NCBI GenBank assembly: GCA_024103495.1
Contig: JAGFIQ010000025.1
Location: 1 to 48,772 of the forward strand
Source of the DNA: Aridibacter famidurans
GTDB taxonomy: Bacteria; Acidobacteriota; Blastocatellia; Pyrinomonadales; Pyrinomonadaceae
DNA: 48,772 nt
Direction of reading: 5' to 3'
Position numbers and translations under genes: made by a program. A model generated the notes under the pieces. The model saw nothing but the letters and a program-made list of their open reading frames with translations. It made no database searches and was not told the DNA's origin. Of this stretch, positions 42,751 to 48,772 are shown piece after piece; the first letter of the stretch is position 1, and the number at the start of each line of letters is the position of its first letter.

Positions 42751-43719
42751 GTGGAACACAAGATCGAAAAATTCAGCGAGATACTGCTGGTGGAATCGGA
42801 AGCGATCCGACTCGCCGCCGAAAGGCTCGACCGCTCGGCGGCGTTCGGTGCAGTTCGTCTGGTCGTGGACTGCGGCGGAAAGGTGATCGTCACCGGCGTA
42901 GGAAAATCCGGGATCATTGCCAACAAGATCGCGCAGACGCTTACGTCGACTGGAACCGTCGCGGTGTTCGTCCATCCGTCGGACGCGCTTCACGGGAGTC
43001 TCGGCGTGATCTCGAACGGCGATGTGGTGATCGCGTTGTCCAATTCCGGCGAGACGGACGAGATCATCGCGCTTCTTCCCGCGCTTGAATCCCGCGGCGT
43101 CAGGCTGATCTCGATCGTTGGGAACACTGACTCTTCGCTTGCGCGAAGGTCGAACATCGTTCTCGACGCCTCGGTAGACAAGGAAGCTTGCCCATTGAAT
43201 CTGGCGCCGACAACCTCGACTACGGTCGCTCTTGCGATAGGCGATGCGCTTGCGATGGCGGTGATGGCGGAGCGCGGTCTGACCGAAGAAGACTTCGCCG
43301 CGAACCATCCGGCAGGGCGACTTGGAAAGAGGCTTACATTGCGCGTGAGCGGACTTATGCACGAAAGCCCGAACGTCGCGACGGACGCCGGCTGGCTTGA
43401 TGTCGTCCGTTCGCTGTCGAACTTCTCCCTCGGCGCGGTCAACGTGGTTGATGAAGATGGCCTGCTGCTGGGGATCATCACCGACGGGGATCTGAGAAGA
43501 ACGCTCGAGAAGGTCTCTACCGAGAATCTGGAAAATCTCAAGGCCGCCGAGATGATGACCGGCTCGCCCGTCACCGCGGCTCCCGAAATGCTGGCTTACG
43601 ACGCGCTCCGCCTGATGGAAGACCGCCCTTCGCAGATATCCGTCCTGCCGGTCGTCGGGGAGGCAGGACGCTGCGTGGGACTCATACGCCTTCACGATCT
43701 GGTCAAGAGCGGCCTTTGA
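42751..43719 (+). CDS. kdsD: Arabinose-5-phosphate isomerase (KdsD/KpsF/GutQ type)
   Basis: The product has 322 residues if started at the GTG at 42751, close to the usual family length; there is no clear ribosome binding site and a TTG at 42721 is an alternative. The SIS sugar-isomerase domain shows KVIVTGVGKSGIIANKIAQTLTSTG, HPSDALHGSLGVISNGDVVIALSNSGETDEI and ANHPAGRLGKRL. Two CBS domains follow (about 195-320). The enzyme converts ribulose-5-phosphate to arabinose-5-phosphate for Kdo and lipopolysaccharide synthesis, so the host makes LPS. nnrD starts 4 nt after its stop. Confidence 0.92.
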   Translation: MEHKIEKFSEILLVESEAIRLAAERLDRSAAFGAVRLVVDCGGKVIVTGVGKSGIIANKIAQTLTSTGTVAVFVHPSDALHGSLGVISNGDVVIALSNSGETDEIIALLPALESRGVRLISIVGNTDSSLARRSNIVLDASVDKEACPLNLAPTTSTTVALAIGDALAMAVMAERGLTEEDFAANHPAGRLGKRLTLRVSGLMHESPNVATDAGWLDVVRSLSNFSLGAVNVVDEDGLLLGIITDGDLRRTLEKVSTENLENLKAAEMMTGSPVTAAPEMLAYDALRLMEDRPSQISVLPVVGEAGRCVGLIRLHDLVKSGL

Positions 43720-43723
43720 TCCT

Positions 43724-45349
43724 ATGCGTCCCTTGCTTACAAGCAAAGAAATGGGTAACGCCGACCGGCTGACGACCGAGCGGTTCGCCATTCCCTCGAT
43801 CATTCTGATGGAGAACGCGGCGGCCTCCGTCGCCGAAGCGGCGTCGATGGTCCTCGCCGATGACCCAGGAAGTGAAAAGATCGTCATCCTTTGCGGAAAA
43901 GGCAATAACGGCGGGGACGGCGCCGCGGCGGCAAGGCTTCTCTGGCTGAAGGGAGCGAGAGTCCGGATCTTCCTTTTTGGAAACGTGGAAGAGACGGACG
44001 GCGACGCGAGAACCAATTTTGAGGCGGCAAAGGCTCTGCACGGACAAACAAGCCCGAAAGGCGGTACGATCGAGTTTGCAAAGATCCCCGAGCTCGGGAC
44101 GTGGAAAGATGCACTGCAGGCCGAGGTCGAAGGTTCGACCGTTGCGATCGACGCATTGTTCGGGACCGGCCTCTCGCGGCCGCTTGAAGGCGACCTTGCG
44201 TTCGCAACGGAACTTCTCCAGACGAGGGGACTTCATAGCGAGCCGACCGTTATCTCCGTCGACATTCCATCCGGTCTTGCAGCAGATTCTTCCGAAATCA
44301 TCGGCCCTCACGTCAATGCCGACTTAACGATCACCTTCACGGCACCGAAGTTCGCCAACGTGATGCCTCCGGCGGGCTCGTCCAACGGCGAGCTTGTGAT
44401 CGCCGACATAGGCACCCCGGCGGAACTTGCCGAAGAGGCGGGGTCCGGGGCATTCATCAGCGAGATGTCGGACGCCGCCGAATGGCTCAGGAAGACGGCG
44501 TTCACGGACACTTCGTACAAGAAAAAACGCGGCACGGTAGCATTGGTTGCGGGTTCGGTGAAATATGCAGGCGCGGCGGTCCTTGCGGCGAACGGCGCGA
44601 TCGAGAGCGGCGTGGGAATGGTGACGCTCGCAGTTCCGAAGAGCGCCGTAGCGGCGGTTTCGGAGCGGCTCCATCCGGAAGTCATAACAGTTGGTGTTGA
44701 GGAAACCGCCGACGGTTTCGCGAGCGCCGAGGCGTATGAAGAGATCGCGGATCTTCTCGCGACCAGCGACGCTGTCGGGATCGGCTGCGGACTCGGTTCC
44801 GGGCACGAAACGACCCGTGATCTCGTCCGCCGCGTGATCGAGATCCGAAAGTGTCCGGTCGTTGTAGACGCCGACGGCCTCAACGCTATAGCCCCGATGA
44901 CGGTCGAGGGCTCGCCTGACGCGCCTCTGATCCTGACGCCTCACCAGGGCGAGTTTTTGCGCCTGCTTGGAACAGAAGATAAGAGTGCGATCGATGACCG
45001 GATCGGCGCCGTGCGGGCTTTCTGCCGGGAGCATTCTGTGATCACGGTCCTCAAAGGTCCGCGCTCTCTGGTCGCAGAACCGGGCGGCAAGGTGGTTTTG
45101 GTCACCAGCGGAAACGCGGGAACCGGTAAAGCCGGAAACGGTGACAACCTGACGGGAATCCTCACCGGATTCGTCGCGCAGGCGAGGCGGTTTGGCATCG
45201 ACCCGTTCGAGACCTCATTCGTCGCTGTATATCTCGGCGGATTTGCCGCCGACCTTGCAATGGACCGGATCGGGACCAGATCCATGCTTGCGAGCGACGT
45301 GCGACGGCACTTCGCGGAAGCTGTTCAGGCGATCGAAGAAGAGTTCTGA
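43724..45349 (+). CDS. nnrD: Bifunctional NAD(P)H-hydrate epimerase/dehydratase
   Basis: The product has 541 residues with two domains. The N-terminal YjeF_N epimerase part reads ILMENAAASVAEAA, then KIVILCGKGNNGGDGAAAARLL, AIDALFGTGLSRPL and VISVDIPSGLAAD. The C-terminal ribokinase-like dehydratase part (about 255-540) has KKKRGTVALVAGSVKYAGAAVLAANGAI, VVVDADGLNAIA, LTPHQGEF and AGNGDNLTGILTGFVAQ, which keeps the catalytic Asp although GSGD is changed to GNGD. It repairs hydrated NADH/NADPH. It lies 4 nt after kdsD and 15 nt before tsaE. Confidence 0.93.
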   Translation: MRPLLTSKEMGNADRLTTERFAIPSIILMENAAASVAEAASMVLADDPGSEKIVILCGKGNNGGDGAAAARLLWLKGARVRIFLFGNVEETDGDARTNFEAAKALHGQTSPKGGTIEFAKIPELGTWKDALQAEVEGSTVAIDALFGTGLSRPLEGDLAFATELLQTRGLHSEPTVISVDIPSGLAADSSEIIGPHVNADLTITFTAPKFANVMPPAGSSNGELVIADIGTPAELAEEAGSGAFISEMSDAAEWLRKTAFTDTSYKKKRGTVALVAGSVKYAGAAVLAANGAIESGVGMVTLAVPKSAVAAVSERLHPEVITVGVEETADGFASAEAYEEIADLLATSDAVGIGCGLGSGHETTRDLVRRVIEIRKCPVVVDADGLNAIAPMTVEGSPDAPLILTPHQGEFLRLLGTEDKSAIDDRIGAVRAFCREHSVITVLKGPRSLVAEPGGKVVLVTSGNAGTGKAGNGDNLTGILTGFVAQARRFGIDPFETSFVAVYLGGFAADLAMDRIGTRSMLASDVRRHFAEAVQAIEEEF

Positions 45350-45364
45350 ACCTCCCGCTCTCCG

Positions 45365-45817
45365 ATGCTATCCATGACGGTAACTTGTCCGACCCCCGAC
45401 GCGACGTTCGAACTTGGAGCACGGCTCGGAGCCGCTCTGAAGGGCGGAGACGTGGTCTTTCTGAAAGGTCCTCTCGGGGCGGGCAAGACGATCTTCACAA
45501 AGGGCATTCTCAGCGCATTGGGCTTCGATACTGCGGAAGTTACAAGCCCGAGTTTCACCCTCGTGAACCGGTACGACGCCGATCTGACCGTCTATCACAT
45601 CGACCTTTGGCGGATCGAAGACCCGGAAGGGGCCTCATTCTCGGTCGGGCTTGAAGAGATACTGGAAGATGAGGACGCGGTAGTTGTGATCGAATGGGCA
45701 GAGCGTCTCGGCAAGTACGATCTTGGGACCGAGCCGATCGGGGTCGAGATATCGGGCGACGGTGATTCGCCGCGTGAGATAAGGATCTCGGGAGACATCA
45801 TGTTCGATGGCGCTTGA
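45365..45817 (+). CDS. tsaE: tRNA threonylcarbamoyladenosine biosynthesis ATPase TsaE
   Basis: The product has 150 residues. Walker A is GPLGAGKT, followed by FTKGILSALGF and the family block VTSPSFTLVNRYDADLTVYHIDLWRIED, with VVVIEWAERLG later. TsaE drives the t6A modification of ANN-reading tRNAs together with TsaB and TsaD. The C-terminus is normal and overlaps the next start by 11 nt. The ATG at 45365 or 45374 may be the start. Confidence 0.92.
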   Translation: MLSMTVTCPTPDATFELGARLGAALKGGDVVFLKGPLGAGKTIFTKGILSALGFDTAEVTSPSFTLVNRYDADLTVYHIDLWRIEDPEGASFSVGLEEILEDEDAVVVIEWAERLGKYDLGTEPIGVEISGDGDSPREIRISGDIMFDGA

Positions 45818-46400
45818 ACGGTTCATCTCCGGAAGATGGCGGAACGCCGCTTTGATCCTGGCCGCCGCGCTGGTATTGTCCGGCGGGATCGCTGCAAGTT
45901 TCATGATGGCAATAAAGGAACGCGCGAGTTTGAAACCGGAGGATCCCCGTATCGAGATCAGGAAGTCGGAACGGACGCTGACCTTATTCGACGGCGACCG
46001 AACCCTGCGCACATACCGCATCGGGCTGGGCTCGCAGCCCGTCGGCGATAAGGAAATCGAAGGCGACGGCCGGACTCCCGAAGGAGATTTCCGGATCTTT
46101 GTGAAGAACCCCAACAGCAGGTTCTTTCTTTCCGTCGGACTGAACTATCCTCTGCCGGAGGATGCGCACCGGGGGCTCCGATCCGGTTTCATTTCAAACG
46201 AAGAGCGGGATGCCATCGTCGAGGCCCACGAGTCGCGTTCAGCTCCTCCGCAAAAGACCGCGCTCGGCGGCGAGATCTACATTCACGGGCACGGAAGCGG
46301 TTCTGACTGGACCGAAGGCTGCATCGCATTGGAAGACGATGAAATGAAGGAACTGTTCGACGCCGTGAGCGTCGGCACGCCCGTTCGGATCCTGCCTTAG
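45807..46400 (+). CDS. L,D-transpeptidase (YkuD domain), membrane-anchored
   Basis: The product has 197 residues. A signal anchor (about 12-36, AALILAAALVLSGGIAASFMMA) precedes one YkuD domain starting IEIRKSERTLTLFDGDRTLRTYRIGLG and containing GRTPEGDFRIFVKNPNS. It ends with the catalytic signature IHGHGSGSDWTEGCIAL (His and Cys nucleophile). It cross-links peptidoglycan peptides or attaches proteins to them from the periplasmic side. The gene overlaps tsaE by 11 nt and is the last of the kdsD-nnrD-tsaE run. Confidence 0.9.
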   Translation: MALERFISGRWRNAALILAAALVLSGGIAASFMMAIKERASLKPEDPRIEIRKSERTLTLFDGDRTLRTYRIGLGSQPVGDKEIEGDGRTPEGDFRIFVKNPNSRFFLSVGLNYPLPEDAHRGLRSGFISNEERDAIVEAHESRSAPPQKTALGGEIYIHGHGSGSDWTEGCIALEDDEMKELFDAVSVGTPVRILP

Positions 46401-46476
46401 TAGGTCCGCTTGACGGCTCGGCAACAAAACTGGATACTTTATTAAAATTTCAAGTATTGAAGAACGAGGAAAAAAT

Positions 46477-46920
46477 ATGCCTTATCCGGAAATAATGATC
46501 CAGGGGATGCGCCAGGAGCTTGCACGTCTCGGAATTGAGGAAACGAAAGAGGCCGAACAGGTCGAAGAGGCCGTCGGAGGGACCGAAGGTACCCTAATGG
46601 TCGTCGTGAACTCCGTCTGCGGTTGCGCGGCCGGCGGCGTGCGGCCGGGTGTCGCGATGGCGCTCGCGAATTCGCAGTCAAAACCCGACCGTGCGATCAC
46701 AGTGTTTGCGGGAGCCGACATCGACGCAACTGAAAAAGCGCGCGAGTACTTTCTGCCCTATCCGCCTTCGTCGCCTTCGATCGCGTTTCTGAAAGAAGGA
46801 AAGCTCGTTAAGATGTTCGAGCGGAAGGACCTTGAAGGCCGTCCGCCTGAGATGATCGCCGGCGAGCTTGTCAACGCGTTCAACGAGGTCTGCTCAAAGA
46901 CCGACGCGGCGAATAACTAG
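46477..46920 (+). CDS. Bacilliredoxin, BrxA/BrxB (YphP/YqiW) family
   Basis: The product has 147 residues. The family motif VVVNSVCGCAAGGVRPG holds C48 and C50 in the CGC arrangement, followed by FAGADIDATEKAREYF and SIAFLKEGKLV. These thioredoxin-fold proteins remove bacillithiol from proteins after oxidative stress in Firmicutes; members in other phyla may act on another low-molecular thiol. A GAGG lies about 7 nt before the ATG and a good terminator follows, so it is a single gene. Confidence 0.9.
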   Translation: MPYPEIMIQGMRQELARLGIEETKEAEQVEEAVGGTEGTLMVVVNSVCGCAAGGVRPGVAMALANSQSKPDRAITVFAGADIDATEKAREYFLPYPPSSPSIAFLKEGKLVKMFERKDLEGRPPEMIAGELVNAFNEVCSKTDAANN

Positions 46921-46939
46921 CCGGATCCGAATCAAAATT

Positions 46940-46977
46940 AAAAGCGCCCGGCCGATTTGCCGGGCGCTTTTGCTTTG
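46940..46977 (+). terminator. Strong terminator after the bacilliredoxin gene
   Basis: AAAAGCGCCCGGC (46940-46952) pairs perfectly with GCCGGGCGCTTTT (46959-46971), loop of 6 nt, followed by GCTTTG. It is 20 nt past the stop. Confidence 0.85.
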
Positions 46978-47087
46978 CCATCGTTTAACAAACGAATTCA
47001 TATTTGTTGATTTGAAAGGGACTGCGGGTTAGAATGGTGAGGTCATTCGGAACCCGCCGCACTTCGGCCGAACCTTAACTCGCAGCA

Positions 47088-47519
47088 ATGTCCATAAACC
47101 AGCGCAGGCACAACAGACTCGCCGTAGACCTTCCCGTTTTCCGGTATGCGAAGGACGGCGAGAGGCTCGACACGCTGATCTACCAGATCAGTGTAGGCGG
47201 ATGCCTGATAGCGTGGGACGATACGATCTCGCAGGGCGAGGTTTTCCGTATGGAGATCCAGCTTCCGAACCGGAACTGGCTGCCTCTGAGATGCAAGGCC
47301 GTTTACTGCTTCACCGACGACGCGATCGGGATCCAGTTCGAGGACATCACGCAGTTCGAACAGGACCTGCTCGTCGAGATAATGTCCAACAAGCTTACCC
47401 GGGAGGGTATTCCGTTCAATTTCGATCCGTATGCGACTCCTTCCACGTTCCGCGATCCGGACGCGCTCAGAGAACAGGATTCGAATGCCGGCCGGGACGA
47501 GGTCGCCCTCCATTCCTAG
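47088..47519 (+). CDS. PilZ domain protein
   Basis: The product has 143 residues. The PilZ start RxxxR (R6-RHN-R10) is present and the second motif reads YQISVGG (Q33, S35, G38), so the usual D/N before xSxxG is a glutamine, which may weaken cyclic di-GMP binding. A beta-barrel pattern follows (VFRMEIQLPNRNWLPLRCKAVYC, IGIQFEDITQFEQDLLVEIM). It likely acts as a c-di-GMP effector or a degenerate relative. Its stop overlaps the stop of the converging gene within CCTAGG. Confidence 0.85.
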   Translation: MSINQRRHNRLAVDLPVFRYAKDGERLDTLIYQISVGGCLIAWDDTISQGEVFRMEIQLPNRNWLPLRCKAVYCFTDDAIGIQFEDITQFEQDLLVEIMSNKLTREGIPFNFDPYATPSTFRDPDALREQDSNAGRDEVALHS

Positions 47520-48772
47520 GCCGTGCCCGCCGATTCAGACCTTCTTCCCGCGATCTCGATAAAACTCGAAGAGACGAGTTCGTCCGCTGACAGCCCTGCC
47601 GCATCGGCGGTCTCCGACGTGTCCAGCGCTCCGCACGAGATCGCACGGCGAAGGAAGTTCAGGATCCCTTGCGCTGATGCCGCGTCGTCGAACTCGTTCC
47701 CGGTCAAAGTCGACTTAGAGGCCCTCTCGACAAATCCCCTCAGCCGCGCGATCTGCGAATCCGCTGATTCAAGGTAAAAAGCGTAAACCGCCGCATATCG
47801 CGGGATAAGCTGGGCCGGATGCAGGTCCCAGCTCTGGTAAAAGCCCGCGTTCATAGATTTTGTAATGTTGGTGAAGTGCAGCCTCCACGCCTCGTGGACC
47901 GAGCGCCGGTTCTCGCGGACCTGCCAGTCCTTGAGCTCCGTCGTGCGATGGACCGGGACCGGCATCTTGATCGTCACCGAATCGGCGAGCCAAACCCCTG
48001 TTCCCGCGAAGGCGTTGAGCATTCGGTTCCGAGCGAAGATGCACGCGTCGTGATGCAGATGCTGACGGTCCGAAGCGATCCCCAGCAGGGAAGTGTAATC
48101 GTAGGCGCCGAAATGAGCCCCGCGCAGACGTCCTACGCCTGCTTTTGAGATCTCTCTCAGGTTCTCGACCGCGGAAGGCGTTTCGATCAGGATCTCGATC
48201 CGAACAGCGCCCTCCTTCAAGCCGAGCGAGCCTTCCAGCTTTGCGAGCATCTCGTCAAGAAGATCGACCTCTCGCGCCGATTCGACTTTTGGAAGTGCGA
48301 CAACGAAACCTCTCGGCAAAATCCCGCCCGTCTTCTCGGCAAGATTCGAAACGAACAACTCGAGCGTCCGAACGGACCGCTTTCCGGTTTCCGGGCGGAG
48401 CGGCTTGATCCGGAATCCGAAAGCGGGAAGGCTTATGCCCCTCGCCTCGCCCTTGATCGTGGCGTTCACGATCGAAGCAAGCGCCGAAGATGCCTTCAGG
48501 CAGTCCGCGTCTTCTTCTTCGTCGCTCCTGAAGCCGTATCCGTCCTCGAAATCGATCCGGAAGTCCTCGATCGGTTTCTCGTTCAGCTTGCGCAGTGTTT
48601 TCTCGAATACCTTCGAGATGAATCCGATGCCCGGGTATACACTTTCGGCGCGTTCAGGGTCCTCGTTGACGCGCCTTTCTATCTCCGGGATCGCGTCCGG
48701 ACGGTACGGACGAGAATCGGCGCCTTTCCGCCCGAGCGCCTTCGCGGAGGTCACGACGTCGGTAGCATTGGC
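47516..48772 (-). CDS. HpcH/HpaI aldolase/citrate lyase-like protein (DUF6986 type), partial
   Basis: The frame is open to the right edge, so the start lies outside the window; at least 418 residues are visible. The TIM-barrel pattern is that of CitE-like lyases: IEDFRIDFEDGYGFRSDEEED (metal-binding acidic strand), LPRGFVVALPKVESAREVDLLDEM, VRIEILIETPSAVENLREI and RLRGAHFGAYDYTSLLGI. It ends in MNAGFYQSWDLHPAQLIPRYAAVYAFY. DUF6986 proteins share this layout. The natural reaction is a retro-Claisen or aldol cleavage; the substrate is unknown. The stop overlaps the PilZ gene's stop. Confidence 0.85.
   Translation of the reverse strand, partial: ANATDVVTSAKALGRKGADSRPYRPDAIPEIERRVNEDPERAESVYPGIGFISKVFEKTLRKLNEKPIEDFRIDFEDGYGFRSDEEEDADCLKASSALASIVNATIKGEARGISLPAFGFRIKPLRPETGKRSVRTLELFVSNLAEKTGGILPRGFVVALPKVESAREVDLLDEMLAKLEGSLGLKEGAVRIEILIETPSAVENLREISKAGVGRLRGAHFGAYDYTSLLGIASDRQHLHHDACIFARNRMLNAFAGTGVWLADSVTIKMPVPVHRTTELKDWQVRENRRSVHEAWRLHFTNITKSMNAGFYQSWDLHPAQLIPRYAAVYAFYLESADSQIARLRGFVERASKSTLTGNEFDDAASAQGILNFLRRAISCGALDTSETADAAGLSADELVSSSFIEIAGRRSESAGTA

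Overview
The window looks like a stretch of a Gram-negative, probably Acidobacteriota (Blastocatellia/Pyrinomonadales-like) chromosome carrying a large integrated element. The phylum is an inference. It rests on the paired DUF1800/DUF1501 secreted proteins, a long thioester alpha-2-macroglobulin, kdsD (a lipopolysaccharide pathway gene), the many short GC-rich hairpin terminators and the overall gene style. There is no rRNA in the window to settle it.

Region 1 (about 1-19,569) is accessory DNA. It opens inside an IS3-family insertion sequence cut by the window edge. Next comes an AT-richer three-gene cassette: DUF2188, a two-TM protein with CxxCx(11)CxxC, and a 64-residue protein. A gene-free region with inverted repeats and two DnaA-box-like sites follows and may be a replication or transfer origin. 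It leads into a winged-helix protein, a DNA methyltransferase with a degenerate motif IV and a HerA/VirD4-like ATPase. A DUF2958 gene and a leftward trio (XRE regulator, queuosine-precursor transporter, SAM methyltransferase) come next.

From 8,273 to 19,539 there is a tight rightward array with repeated 4-8 nt overlaps. It encodes a small CxxC-type protein, a vWA lipoprotein, a four-TM protein, an unknown 295-residue protein, a Ycf46-like AAA+ ATPase, a DegT-type aminotransferase, a small membrane protein and a 150-residue unknown. It ends with a large HerA/VirD4-like ATPase that carries a nuclease-fold-like domain and an excisionase-type HTH, then a tyrosine integrase. The integrase stops 26-29 nt from the 3' end of a tRNA-Thr gene, the usual integration target. 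I see no relaxase and no VirB-type secretion genes, so this is not a textbook ICE. I regard the vWA / membrane / AAA+ / DegT / HerA-HTH array as the best candidate for an undescribed system.

Region 2 (about 19,566-48,772) is ordinary, GC-richer chromosome. It holds tRNA-Thr, a secreted repeat protein, pgsA, the DUF1501/DUF1800 pair, an AttH/CrtC-like lipocalin protein and an ECF sigma factor with its zinc anti-sigma factor. It continues with two TPR membrane proteins, an ATP-grasp enzyme, a PspA/IM30 protein with a coiled-coil membrane partner, the 2,086-residue alpha-2-macroglobulin and a DM9-ankyrin protein. The last part is a run of kdsD, nnrD, tsaE and an L,D-transpeptidase, then bacilliredoxin, a PilZ protein and a citrate-lyase-like (DUF6986) protein cut by the right edge. 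Most units here end in clear hairpin terminators. Together these genes serve envelope synthesis, envelope stress and protection, with a few general maintenance genes.
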